Assembly: GCA_039619475.1 (NCBI GenBank)
Contig: CM077116.1
Coordinates: 168,099,363 to 168,163,362, forward strand
Source of the DNA: Icerya purchasi
Lineage: Eukaryota > Arthropoda > Insecta > Hemiptera > Monophlebidae
Direction of reading: 5' to 3'
DNA length: 64,000 nt
Under the pieces are notes generated by a model. It was not told the DNA's origin and ran no database searches. It saw nothing but the letters and a program-made list of their open reading frames with translations. Position 1 is the first letter of the stretch. Each line of letters opens with the position of its first letter. Below are positions 26,601 through 41,200 of the stretch, piece after piece. Both the position numbers and the translations under genes were made by a program.

Positions 26601-29600
26601 TTTTAGAGAATATTTATTTAGCGCAATTTACAAATAAACATATCTTATGATCTACACGATTACAGCATTCAGTGATACAAAAGGAACTTATGAAAATGTA
26701 AACTTAAATTTTTACAATTATATCGAAAAGCTGAAAGTGTAGATTGAAAAAAAAAAAAAAAGAAAAAAACCATAACCTAGATGTGAATATATAAAAAGAA
26801 CTATGTAAAATTAGCGTAGTATTAGATCTAGCGAATAGAGTATAAAATAAAATAAATAAACCAGAAGATATAGAAAAAAACAGTCACGTTTATAGCGAAA
26901 CAGTATGAAATAATAAAAATTGAAATTGAAAAACTAGGAAAGAAAATAAGTAAAGGTGAAAAACGATTAGAAGTAAATTATCAAAAATATCAATAAATTA
27001 CCATAAACAACTCAGTATTTGCTCTGATTCCATTCTTTTCATGTTCGACTATAAAAGTTGTTGAAGAATTTAAGTTTTCATGTGTCTAAATGCGAAATTA
27101 TCATTACAATGCACTCTCTCTCGTTGCCCACTTATATCGCATTAATGTTACAAATTTCGTGTCACCAAGTACCCGCAGATACCATTTTAAACTAAACAAT
27201 GATATGGCAACAATTACTTCTTTCTCCACATACTCGCACGACATGCACATACACATATATTTATCAAACTTCTTTTTTCAGTGCTTCTCTAAGCTTTTTT
27301 TCGTTTTTCCATACACGATACTTCTTATTACTTTACACCGACCGCCATAATCTACCTCGTTTTGTTTTAAAAATAATTAAAAATCAAACGGAAAAAATCA
27401 ACGATCTTTTCCTTTTTTTTTTTTTTTTTTGGTGTCTATTTTTTATCCGTAAAAAACAGTTCTCGCGAACGACTCTTTTTCAAAACTTACTATCTCCGGA
27501 AATAGACCGGTTACAAATAGACTATTGACTTATCATTTCAAATAACGTCGCATAAAAATCTATTCGATCGAAGAGTGCAAAATAGCTACAGACAGAAACG
27601 GCTAGGATGACCGTTTGGAACTTTTAGTTAAACCTTAAATCAATCGTGTTTGAAACGATAGTGGAAAATCGAAAATAGATAAATGTTCAATAAGAGGCTG
27701 GGAATTGTAATACGTAAAATAAAATGATTTTTTACAAAAAATAAATACCGATACTTGAAGGTTTATTATAAAAATTTAAAAATGCACTAAAAAGTAAAAA
27801 ATAATTACTCCCGATAAAATATATATATATCAGAGTGATATAATACCTTAAGGGGGTGATATCGTAATTCTTATACAACATTAATAGTTTAATTAGAGTT
27901 GGCATCAAATTCATGTTACAATATCTAGGAAACATTTAACGCAGTTTTTAATTATTATTATAATGTGAATTTGATGCCAACTCTAATTAAACTATTAATA
28001 TTATATAAAAATTACGATATCACCCCCTTAAGGTGTTATATCACTCTGATATATATATTTTATCGGGAGTAATTATTTTTTACTTTTTAGTGCATTTTTA
28101 AATTTTTATAATAAACCTTCAAGTATCGGTATTTATTTTTTGTAAAAAAACATTTTATTTCGTTATTTTTTAGTGCATTTTTATTCAATTAAATTAAAAC
28201 TTTTTAATAAGAACAGATATTTCCACGGTGTAAAAACATCGAAAGCTACATTTCCATGGTAATTTGGCAAATTTATAGTATTTTAAGTCAATAAATCTAA
28301 CCGGACAATGAAAAAACAATCACGAATGAAAAACATCCAAAAACCTTCAATCTCCCGCATTATAAAGGATAACTCAAAAACTACCGGGGTCAGATCTTGA
28401 TCAAATTTAAATAGGACCACATGAGAAACCTCACCTTTCGAATAAAAGAAGAACCATCGAAATCGGTTCACCTAGAAGAAAGTTCTGTAGTAACACACGT
28501 AAAAAAAAAAAAAATACAGTCGAATTGAATACCTCTTCCTTTTTTGAAGTCGGTTAAAAATTAAAACTAAACGTATCGAAATTTAATTTCCACAAAGCGC
28601 AAAACAGTAATAAAAATCAACGATCTCTATACAAAAACCGGCTATAACGGAATGAAACAAAGAGACTTTTATTGAACCTATAACGGAGCAATACGAAAAA
28701 TTAACAAAAATCGATGAATATCGATTTTCGAATAATGGCCCTGTATAAACCGGAAAAAAATATAATAGTTCGACGCTAACTTGTACTAGTTATTTTGTGT
28801 TGATGGTAGTAAAAACCGTGGTTACAAGTTTACGCGTTCGAAATTTAAATAAAATCACAACATTGAAATCATTGTACACAAAGTAAATACTAGTTGTATA
28901 TATTATTACACCATTGAGAAAACCTTCTTAGAAAATGACAAATTAAACACCAACGCAAAAACAACCAATACGGAACGCGGTTCAAGGTCGTCGATGCTTC
29001 GATTCTATGTCAATGTAACAAGTTTATATGCTATATATTTGTCACTTTTTATTTTTGTTTATTATAACGTCTCCCGTTTAATACGCGGGTTTTCATTTTA
29101 TTCATAATTTATATTCGAATGCAAAATCCTTAAATAAACCCTTTTTCGTACAACTGAGATGAGTAATAAGACCGAAATGCAAACCAGATATTATTAGTAG
29201 GAAGGAACAAACAATGGGAACGATATGCGCGGAAGGAAAAGACAGGATGTAGGAGGCACAAAACGGAGTAGTAATGCCAATTCGCAGCAAATTGGAATAG
29301 AAAGCGGAACATCAAAATATAACCGATTTATTTTCCTTTCTAATTGTTTCTCTGGGTAAAGATCCCTGGTTAACGAGTCCAAAAAAAAAACAAAACAAAA
29401 AAAAAAACAACAAACCACGGCATGGAAAGTAAATGAATTTACAGCACTGTTTTCCAGTAATTAAATTCACTAAAAACATTTAAAAATAAGCTACGCCCAG
29501 TTTTTCAGATTTATTGTAATGATTTTGAAAGTTCATTACATAAAAATCAATACACCAAGTTCTACGACAAATTAGCTCACAGCGATAATCGTAATATAGC

Positions 29601-32247
29601 CAGTTTGAGTCAGATATTTCTTCTGGGATAATGTTCACATCGAAGGTTAAAAAGAAGATGATGCAGAGATAAACCGAATAACTAATGAACTTATACAATA
29701 TCATATAGTATGTAACTTCATTAAGTCCTTCCGACAGCGATCGAATAACGTTCTGTCGGTATAATCGTTTTACATGATTTTATTCAGTCGCTATTATTTA
29801 AGCAACTTTATGCTGATTTTTTGTATTCAATTTTCAACTACTTGTATTACGTTAAGTTATCCTTTATTTCCAGCTTATAGATTGCGATTATTATTGTTAC
29901 TTTTGAAGAGGAGGCTGTATTATCTTTAACTCTTTCTCTCTTATTATTCGCATATATTGTTTTCTACGGATGAGATGCGAACTAAGTGTATTTTGTTAGT
30001 TGTTGTCGCTGATCCACTGGGGGAAGAAACAATATTTAATATGTAGTTCATTTTGTTTTGTTTTATGACTCTTGATTGAGTCAGGGTCAGCAATGCCAAT
30101 GGTGGGGTCACTTTTGACCGATGTGGTAAAAAAAAAAAAAAAAAAAGAGAACAGAAAAGATGCTAGTCTTGGCGAATTTGAAGCAGTTTGTTTTTATTGC
30201 AGATTTAAAGTGTGCATGTGAGCGAATTAGCAACCGACATAACTGATTTTTATTTATTGAAAATTAACTTTATCCTCCACGATTGTGTAAATATTACAGA
30301 TACACGAATTAATTTTATGATAACAAGACTTTTCTATCGTAAGAGAATGATAATAATTCTACCAAACTGATAAGTTAGAATATATGGTAAAGAACACTGT
30401 AATATTCGATTAAGACAAAAGTTAATTTGTCAGGGTGATATAATTTAACCCGACATCAACCGCATTAAGCCGAGGTCTTTTAGACCAAGTTGTTACATTT
30501 TGACCACAATGTTTTTTACGCGTATCCGTTATCAGTTTGTTTACGTGATTTTGTTGCTTTTTTTTTTTTTTTTTTTTTTTTTTTTTGGCTTATATGCAAG
30601 ACAACTCATCGGCCATTATATTAGAGCAAGGTTAAATTACAATTTTTAAAGACATTATAAATGAATATGAAATCCAATATAAGGCGATATTATTTGCAGC
30701 CAAGAGCAAACTTATTTTACATTCTTTTGTATAATTTTTTTATTTTAAGTTAATTAAAATTGGTTTTGTAGATATTTTACTTTCGATATTTTAATAGATT
30801 TATTTTTAAGTTTTAAAATTTGTGTTTGATCGATTATTGTAATACAGTTAAAAACCTAAGTAAACTTTTTATACATTTTTAAGAACATGTTTTTAAGTAT
30901 GGCTCTTGCGCGAAAGCCTTTCTTTAATAAATCTATTGATAAAAAAAAATTTCAGTTTTTGCTTTTTATGTAAACAATATCTAAAATATTTCGGAGGAAC
31001 TAACAATTTACAACATTTGCAGCGGAAACGTTTAGTGAACTCGAAGAATACCCTGAGGAAATTTTGGTTTATGATCCTTCATCAATAACTAATTCATAAA
31101 TTTTAATAACCATAATCATACACGATCCTATATCACTTACCGAAAAAAAAAAAAAAAACGTAACCATTACGCGGTATATACAATAATAAAACATTTACAA
31201 GATCTCCTTTTAAATATAATATAGTTCTCTAAAAGTAAATTTTGTTGATTCAAATTTTAAATATTCAAAATATTTAAACGATTCCTATAATAATTCCAAA
31301 ATACGGGTATTTCAATTCGAATAGTTAAACGAATCGAATTTTACAATAATCATATCAGTTCAATACGATGCGAATATTCTAATACTCGTATCCATTCGAT
31401 CGTTCAAATAATCGGATTATACGAGGATTTTAATTCGAATCATTACATCACTGTTATACTCAGCACCTGAACTATGCGTATCAATCAATCGATTAAACCA
31501 CGTGCCATTTCTACCTTTTTCATCTTCGTTTGTAGGTTTCATTTTTACACTTTGTTTACTTTATCATTCGGTTTCATTTTTACTCTTTGTTTCTATTTTA
31601 AATATGTTTACTTTGTTCGGATTTTTTTTTGTTTGTTTGTTTTTTTTTTTTTTTTATTGTAATTTAAACCTGCTTGTAGAAAAGCGTAAATTAAGCTACG
31701 ATCTCCGGAACTGAACGGATCGATATATCTGCTCGATCAGCAATACTTTCTTCCATGCCTGAAAACGCATTCGCAAGACCGTGTATTTCAGCTTTGTTCT
31801 TGGCCAAATGCTTGTCGGCATGGAAAGAGCAGCGGGTCTCTTGCCAGACGTTTCTGAGATCCATTAAAGCCACAACTGAGCCGTGGTGGCCAATGGAAAA
31901 TATGTATCGCACAAGCTCTGAGTCGGCTGCGAACAGCACATAGCCTTGTCCCACGATTATACGTTCCGAGGAGCTCTGCCGGGTCTACATTCTGCCCTTG
32001 CTGCCTACATAGCAGCGCCCATATCGCACATACTGTATATGTGCCCAGCCTTTTCAGATCACTGAGTCTCACGGCACAGCACACCGCGATAATGTCACCG
32101 GTATCCTTGCTAACTTATCGACAGCAACGGCACCTGTGCTTCAGTTTATTAAAGCAACCAAGTAATTAATTAGCTCCAAATACTGACAGCACATCTGCGG
32201 GCTACGATAGCCTTGACAGCTAAAAATAGCACTTTAGATGGTATGCT

Positions 32248-32295
<48 letters not shown>

Positions 32296-35200
32296 TAAAA
32301 AAATGAAGAAGAGAATGAAGAGAAAAAATATTCTGACGAAAAATAGAAACAGATTGAAGGAACTTGTTTGGTGATGATGAAGAAGACGTAGTGTGTTATT
32401 AGTTGCAATGATCTTAACGTTTATTCTCGAGTACCCGGTCTACCAGTTACAGCGATTTCAAAATGACGGTGATTCTTGATGGTAACCGATTATTTTCACT
32501 ATGTTTATAATATTTATTTGCTACCAACATTTTTTATGCCAATAATATACTTAAATATATGGTATATATTTGTTCTAAGTATAAAAAAATATATGTATAT
32601 GTGTGAATTTTTTTTTATAGATTAGTAAACAAATTTAAACGAAATCACTTATCTGAATTGCAACAGTTCCTATTTCGCTAGAAAGTTGATAAATTAACAC
32701 TGATCTGCAGACTAATAGTTTTGTGAAAATCTCCATGTTTTTCCAGAGCCGTACCGTTTCGGCCTCGTCCTTTTTCCAAGTAGATCTAGTTTTTAGTGTC
32801 AGTGAATTTTTATTTTTTTTATTTTTAATTAGTATTATATTTAGGGCGTAAAATAATCATTTAATCGAAAAAACAACGCCCGCAAAATTAGTAATTCATT
32901 TTCTTAGAAAATAAATCAGCTGTTTTCAATGTTTTTTTCTCCTTCACATATCGCTTAAAAAATGATTTCCTCTTATAAAGACTTGAAATGCTGATTATAT
33001 GTTCAAAATGTGACTCAAAAAATGAAAAATTCACTAACACTAAACTAGACCTAGCTGAAAAAGGACGGGGCCGGAACGTTCAAGCTAAATCGTTGGGGCC
33101 GAAAGAACGATAGAGACCCTGTTTTCTCCATATTGTAATACTGCCTAAAGTTAATTCCACATAAAACAACTGGCCGATTTTAAAAAAATAAACATTTAAA
33201 ATTCGCACAATTATTTATAAAATTTCCTGTACAGATCATTTTGAAATACTTCACATTTCACAGCGAGTATTATCATGAAAAAACAAATAACATCGGGTGA
33301 TGACTAAACACTATCTCTGGTACAACAATCGAAATAAACAGCCACTTTACATCACACGAACACATGCAGGAAACTTGGTAACATCAGAACGTACAAGGCG
33401 CCGCAATACAATGAACATGTGTCCGTGTTTACATTTTACAACCATTTCGGAATCTTTCACCTAGCAGCGATTTGCAAACCATCTTCTACGCTGAACATTT
33501 TTCTGTTTACTCTTAACTTTTCCCCTTATTCTGCTCCTCTTGCGATAGAATACTGCAATCCTCATTTTCAAATAAAAATTGCGTACTTACAATTAGACTG
33601 GAACCAGTATCAAGATCGCGAGATTCATTATAATGTCTGCTATGTGCCGTCTCCTTTTTTCTAATTTGAACGATTCTTCCTCCGTTCGGCAGCCAATACC
33701 CGGGGAAGGGGGGATAAGGCCCTCCGAATCAAAGTATTTTTACAGCCTTTTATTTAACTCGCTTTGTCAGTCTGTCTGTCTGTGGGGAATCTTGCGAACG
33801 ATTTTTCACCTACTTCCCGAGAGAATTAAAAAAGTATCCTTTTGCAGAAATGCTTGTTGTAGACGGGGCAATACAATAATACGTAATATCCGGGTTACCA
33901 ACTTAAAAATTAGATCCTCGGGGTGACGAATATAATATTAATATTTAATTATTAATCTGCGGTCCCCGCTTTTATTTTTCAGAATATTTTGTAGTTTCAG
34001 AGTTTTAATGTTAAGATGCGTATCTGGTAGTCGCACACTAATAAAGTTGTACTTTTTAGTGCATAAATAAAAGGCTATTTTTAAAAAGTTTTTTTTATTC
34101 ATTAAAACAGCATAAAATTAGCTTGGTACGAAAAACGGAAAAGATACTACACAGCCGTTGTAGTTAAGAAAACAACGGTTTGAAAAATACTCGATATAAT
34201 TCGAAAAAGTTCTTGCCAGTAAAAATCCACTAATCTCAGTTAACAAGGAGATTCGCAAAAAGTCCTTAACACGCCTAGATCGAAATCTTAAGAAAACTCT
34301 GGTCTCATGTGTGTGTTCTTACACTTCTCGAGACTGAATAAATTACCGAAAAAACGCGATTGTCCGCCGAAAACTGTTTTGTAAGTAGCCACGCGGCATT
34401 AAAACCGTTCTTGAAAACATACATTCGTTACACCGAGCGATTCGTTAAAAACACTAAAGTTTTTTAGATTAAATTCGGAGGTCGATTTCGAATCTTGTTA
34501 TTTACAAATGTGACAGATAACACATCACGGCTAGTGCAAAATATTCCGGATTAACTTTCCCTTTAATGATAGGTTATTAGAATCCGCATTTCTTTATTAT
34601 ATACATTATTCTTTTTCTTCGTAATCTTCTCTATCTCTTTGTTACTCATATTCTTCTATCTGTTTGACAGTCTCTCTGCACGTTTTTACGCTTACACTTC
34701 CCTTACTCTTTGCCTGATCTGATGATCTCTTAACGTTGTGTTTTCTTCGTGTTTCTTTTCATTTCGCAAGTCTACAGCATTTCACTTCTAATCCCTTAAT
34801 TTTTTTACATCTCAGCCGCATTCTTTATTCTACCAGAACCATTATATTTGAAAACCTCACTTAATAAATGTCCCTTCCTCGCATCTGTTGCAGAAAAAAA
34901 CCAAGCGATGCTCTAACGATGACGGCCTCAATGCACACCTTTCTCGGAATATCTATGCATTTGCCCTGTTCACGCGCATGATTTCAAGCGATTAACATGT
35001 TATGGACGCGGAGATGTACTTCTTGGCGGAACCAATTTGGACGCCTTTAGTAACTTCATAATATACAGTAGCAGCGGTATGATAAAATTCCGACGTTTGT
35101 TGATCCAACAAAATGTTTACAATATATTATAATTATGCTCTGTAAGTCTAGAGCGGAAATAGCATTTTCGGAAATGTGGGACGAGCAACCCGACTACTAA

Positions 35201-38200
35201 TTCGCGAAATTCACCAAGAGCGCGACAATCGTATTATTTCTTCATTCAAACAGTTACATCGTGTGCATAAAATCGGTCAAGATTTTTAATGGTTCTACGA
35301 ATGGCATCTAACCCCCCACTATGTACGTCTGGGTTATACAATTTGCGGACTCAAAATTCCTGCTGAAACAGACCTTCCTGCTTTGTCCCTCTCTATATTC
35401 GTTTATTAATTCCTCTTCCGTTTTAATTCTTGTACAATTTTTTAATCTTTAAAAATTTTCCAATAAACATCGAACCTGCATTAGAATTTACAGAATACAA
35501 ACATATCCGAGAAATGCTCTGTTATAGAGCAACAACTTCGAACCGTAATACAGTCTTATCACTCCATACTTCCGGGTTAAACGAGTTTTAATTTACGGAG
35601 GGTGATTTTCGCCGCTAGAAACCAACCTAAAATTGAAAAAGTACACATGTTTTTATGGTTTTTAAGTTAAACAGTATGACGCACGTTTACAAAGACGTGA
35701 CCTCTTTCCAGTCTGGTACAAGATACTGACAACAGATCACGGTATTATAGCACGGGTGGCAGGTTGCATCATAAAATTAATTGAATTTAATTCAGAACAG
35801 CGTGAATTGCAGCGAACGACGATGAAACTAATTGCTTAATGCGTTCATGAAGGACGACAATTTAATTAGAGATGCTGTCGCGCAAAATTCAATAGCGAAT
35901 GTTTCTTACATTAAGACCCGTTCAAATTTTAACGACAAATGTTACTTATTCTACATACATATATATGTGTCAACAAACAACCTATCGGCGCCATAGCAAG
36001 GTTAATTTAACGCATATTTATTAAGACGAATTAGTAATCAACACCATTTTTCGTAAACATTTTCGACTATTTCGTTTAGTCATCGGATAAAAATAATAAA
36101 ATCTAACAACAAAACAGAAATCAGATATCTGGAATTACTAAATTAAACATGTTTGACACATCACTGATAATTTACTAACGGGGATAATGGTAAAAATAGA
36201 ACATGACGGGTGCAAAACCTTAATATGTCATGCTGTCACACTTTGTTGATGGATTAGAACTTGGAAAGAAAGAAACTTAAAGGAAATTTTTTAAATTCCA
36301 TAACTTACAAAAGGGGTTCTATATAACTCAAAAACCATCACCGCGAAAACGTAATAACGAGATACAGATAAAAGAAAAAGATAAATATGATAAATTAAGA
36401 TTTTTTTGAATTCTTTCAGTTTTAAATATATCTTTGCAGTGTCCGGTAAAAAGTCTTTACGATTCTAGCTAGATGTTTACCAACGCCTTTTCTCGAACTT
36501 CCACAATTTTTAACGCGTACCATATTAAAAATAACAGTTTTTGACCAGAGTTTTCGGCGCACGAAATTTCACATAGTGCAATGCGAAGAGAATAGCGTTA
36601 CAATAATAAAAACATTAAATTTAATCTTTTTTTTTTTGATTATCATTATCAGGCTCGTGTCCAGAATTTTTAAATGGGGGCGGGCGGGGAGAGTTAAAAA
36701 TTTTCTTCACATATTTATTTTATAAATAACAATATACATTTTTCACTAATATTCGCATATTATTAATAATTTCCATAATTTTGATTTATATGTATTAATA
36801 ATTTACATAAATGAATTACCCCCCGTATATGAACATTAATGAAAATTACATATGTTATTGATTATACTCGTAATAATAAAAAGTTTTTCCTTAAGATATT
36901 AATGAAGTACTGTTAAAAATATGAAGCATATTTTTTCTTTTTTTTTTTTTAAAGATAAGAACACCCTAAAAAATCATCAATATTTATTTTAAATTTTTGA
37001 ATTTTTTTCAGATTTTTGTGTATTTATAATAACTATTTCAGTTCTCATGATGGGGGAGTTTAAACCCCCCTCCCCCTCCCCCTCCGTGAACACGGCCTAG
37101 ATTATTATTGTCATTATATAGCATGACTATGTTAAGAAAAGGCTGAATCTTCAAAACTGTTTCACTCCTAGAATGCAAATTATTTCGGCAGGCCTACACA
37201 CTGTGAGATGACTAAATAATCATTACGACCGAACTCGGTATAACGATTTCAACGTAATTTTCGACTCCTCATATCTCTCCTTTATTTTATTTTATTTTCG
37301 TATTAAGCCACTTTTTATATTTTTCGCTGATAAGACATATTTTAAATCTGCTCAATACGTTAAAATTATTCCTTACGATCTAATTCTTTCGAACGGCCAA
37401 CGTTGAATACAACAAGAAAAAGATTGGATTTTTTAAAATAGTAAACATATTAGGTAAAATAAAATTTACATATGTTTTTTTCTTTAGCAATATTTTCTTT
37501 CGGCAAAAATATATTATACATTTTATTTAAAACTTATCCTTTACATTGCTTCAATTTTATTCTGTTGATAACTCTCATAAATATTGTTTTACCGAATAAC
37601 AAAACTATACAGTAAGAAGAACATGTTCTAATATTAACTTTACTTCACGAGCTTACAATATTTTTCTTCCGGACGACTTTGACAAAATATGCTCCTCGAA
37701 CCATACTTTAAAAAATAATTTAATTTATAAATTTTTCAAAAAAAAATATAATTGAAAAATTTAAAAAAAAGCTATACCATAAATATGGGACTGTGATCCC
37801 GAAACATGTCGGTGATTTTTTAAAAAAATTTTCAATTATATTTCTGAAAAAGCTATAAATTAAATTACGTTCAGAAATGGACATCAAAAAGCATATATCT
37901 AATGCTTTATAAAATTAATTAATTTCGAGAATTACACCAACCGAATATCCAATCGGGGGGTAAAAAAAGTTTAATTTTCGTTATCTCCCTATTTTATAAG
38001 GACAACGAAAACGTACATATTTATCGCTTAAAATTAAAAATTATCAGTAAACTGCTTTTATTTCGTTTTTATTTTATGACTTTCGAAATAAAAGAAAACC
38101 TTCATTGCGGTTAATCGTAATAGGTTATACAAATAATCGAATTTGAAACAGCAGAGACTAAGACAAAAAGAAAATAATAATAATAATAATAATAAAAGTC

Positions 38201-41200
38201 CATTCCTATTTGATTAAAATTGCAATAATATACACCGTCTGTTATCAGACAGATGCTTCTTACAATACATTCTTAATTTTTTTTTTTTTTAATTGGGCTC
38301 GTCAGCTGAGGACCTTCACCCAGAAACAATTAAGGGAAAACGAAAGTTATACAGTGAGGCGATCAGCTATCGCTAATAAGAAGGAAACAATGGAGGGGAT
38401 AATAAGTGTAGAAGGAAAAGACAGGATATAACGAGCACAAAAAGGAGCAGGAAGCCCCAGCCCAAGCAAGTGGGAATATAGAGCCGAGCGCTCCACCGAA
38501 AGAGCAGAGCACACAAAGAACACGTGATCGGTGTCACAAACAACCGCATCGTTTGAATGGAGAGGACAACATGAGGAAGAGGTCAACGAGAGGCGAAAGC
38601 GTGAGGAAGGTAGCAAGGAATGGTTTAAGCGCAAACGCACAATGGAGACAACAACAGAGCGAGGAAGTGAAGGAAACAGAAGGAACCAAGGATTTGAAGG
38701 AAGATTAGGCTGAACTGACAGATAAAAGGAGCGACAATTAGAAAAGGAGGAAGGGTACATATTCGACCAAAATCTGAGATGAAAATGTTTACACAAAGGC
38801 AAGAGATTAGAGGATGGGATTTTTTTGAAGAAGAATGTAGAAGAAGAAGCAGCAACCCGAGCCAAAGAATCAGCCATCTCATTACCTGAGACGCCAGAAT
38901 GACCAGGAACCCACAGCAAGTCAACATGGATTCCATGGAGAGAAGAGAGAGTCCAAATGAGAGAACGTATGTGGAGAATAGAAAAATCACAGGAATGATT
39001 AGGAAGAGGAGAAGAGATGGCTTGAAGAGCACTCATGGAGTCGGATATGATCAGAAACTGGGAAGAAAGACGATTGGAGGAGATAAAAATAATGGAACGT
39101 AAAATAGCCATTAGCTCGGCTGTAAATATGGAACAGAAAGAAGGAAGACAGAAGGATTCAGAGAAGTTATAGTCTGGAAGAATAAAAGAAGCACCAACCC
39201 CATCAGGCCCCTTAGAACCATCAGTGAAAATGGTAACATGAGAAGGGAAGAGAGAATTGACAATACTGTGGAATTCCTGTTTAATTACAGCTGGAGGGAG
39301 AGATTTTGTAAGTGTAGGCGAAATAAATACTCTGGGAGGATGGCAGAGATCGCTGAAGTTAAAGGAGAAATAAGGCAGACTATTAAAGGAAATTGTATAC
39401 TGCCAAAATGAACTAAGACGGAGAGAAATAAGGGACAGGATAGGAATTTTCCTAGGCACAAAGCGCCAACAATTCCGAGAAATTGAAAGGTAGGAAAAAA
39501 TGAGAGAAGAAGAAATTAAACACTGATGACTTGGTCGAATGGAAATCGTTTAAGGGATTGACGCGTTAGTTCAAGTTATAAGAACAAAAGTATAATTTTT
39601 TTTTTTTAAATTTTGGGTCCGTCAATCGAGAACCTTTACCGACAAAAGTATAATTTGACTGAATATGATTATAAGTAAAATTGATAAAAATTCATTTTAA
39701 AAAGGTGGTTTTTTCATTACGAATTAATGAAGATAAAGGTGAAAAAACTATACCAAAACTGAATATTTTATAAAGAAATTGGGTAATCGCAGTAACAAGA
39801 AGCAAAATTATTTCAATTTCAGAAAAATTTAAAAAGAATTATAAAAATCGGAGGAATTAAGGGGCAACCATAAAATCTGAATGTGTACATAGTAAAATAA
39901 TAAAAAACTAAAAAAAAAACTTTTATTTTCTTAAGCAAAACTCCATAAATATATCTGATATTCAACGAAAAATTTGTATATTACTAAAGAGTTTCTGCAC
40001 CAGAAATATTATTTGAAATTTCTAAGAGAGGTTATGAAAAATATAATTCTATTTTTAATTACTATTCTTGAAACTATGCACAGCAACGAACTGTGTTGAA
40101 CTTTATTTCATTTTAATAAAACGAACAACTTTTCAGAACAAAATTCATTTAAATCAAATTACGTAGTTACTTATGAATTCAATTGCGAGCAGGAATGAAG
40201 TCCCGGAAATAGGCTTCTGATCCACCTTTCTACGCCAAATCAAATCTACCACTAAACCACGGTGGATTCCGGGAAAAATCTTACGTCGGGATTACTGCAT
40301 CATAAATGGTCTACAAGCGGGACATACCGTTTTGACCCACGATTACATCTTTAAGAACGTCCCATCTCCCACCAGTTGCTCATTCCGTAACCAGCAGCCA
40401 TCCACACTCTCCATTCATCGTATTTTAACGGACTGCCCTCATTTCGGCACAGCTCGAGAAAATTGTGTTACAGAAGACCGTATCCGAAACATCCTTTCTA
40501 ACGCACCCTCCACCGTTAACTCTGTTCAATGAGTAATCTCCTCTCTCTCATCTAAAACTATCCTGTTCTAATGGCCGTTGAAGAACTATAGGGATTGTGA
40601 ACTCTTTAACGGCAATTCAAAAGAAAAGAATTACAATACAACGAGATTCCTTTATTGATATTTGATGATCAAAATATCGATGAACAATTAGTAACATTGC
40701 TGCAGCGCATCAGATAGAACAGAGATTAGTCATTGACTTAATAATCGTAGACTGCCGGTAAAATCCGTGCATGGATTAATATTATGGATAAATATACTAG
40801 AACCGATGAAGAAAAAAATCACTGTTCTTCAAATTATTAAGTATTATTTTACTGCGAGAAAGAAAATATATATTACTAGAAATAATCTTATAAAATATTT
40901 TAAAAATTTGTTAAACATTAGTAAAAAATTTTTTAAAAAATAGTTTAATATTTATTTCTGAATTAAATGTGATACTCCCGTACTCCGCATAATATGAAAG
41001 GGGGGGGGGCACAGGAAAATTAGAAAATTAAAAATTAAACAACAAAAAGTAACATTATTAAAAAAACGAAAATAGTATCCGATATTATTAAACAAAAATT
41101 ACAAATAGCAAACATATACTTCACACGGATTCTGGAACACAATGGTATTCAACAAAACGATACATATTAATGACAGTGTGTCATTCTTACATTGTGATAA

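Noticed and set aside
38347..39459. 370-codon ORF as a host RNase H gene
   Set aside because: It lacks a proper start, joins a LINE tail with poly(A), and has relatives with the same tail in the window.
40195..40275. Minus-strand tRNA-like stretch (CCACCGTGGTTTAGTGGTAG)
   Set aside because: The box-A-like part is good but the box-B-like part is poor and there is no cloverleaf or partner copy. Perhaps an old SINE head; not supported enough to list.
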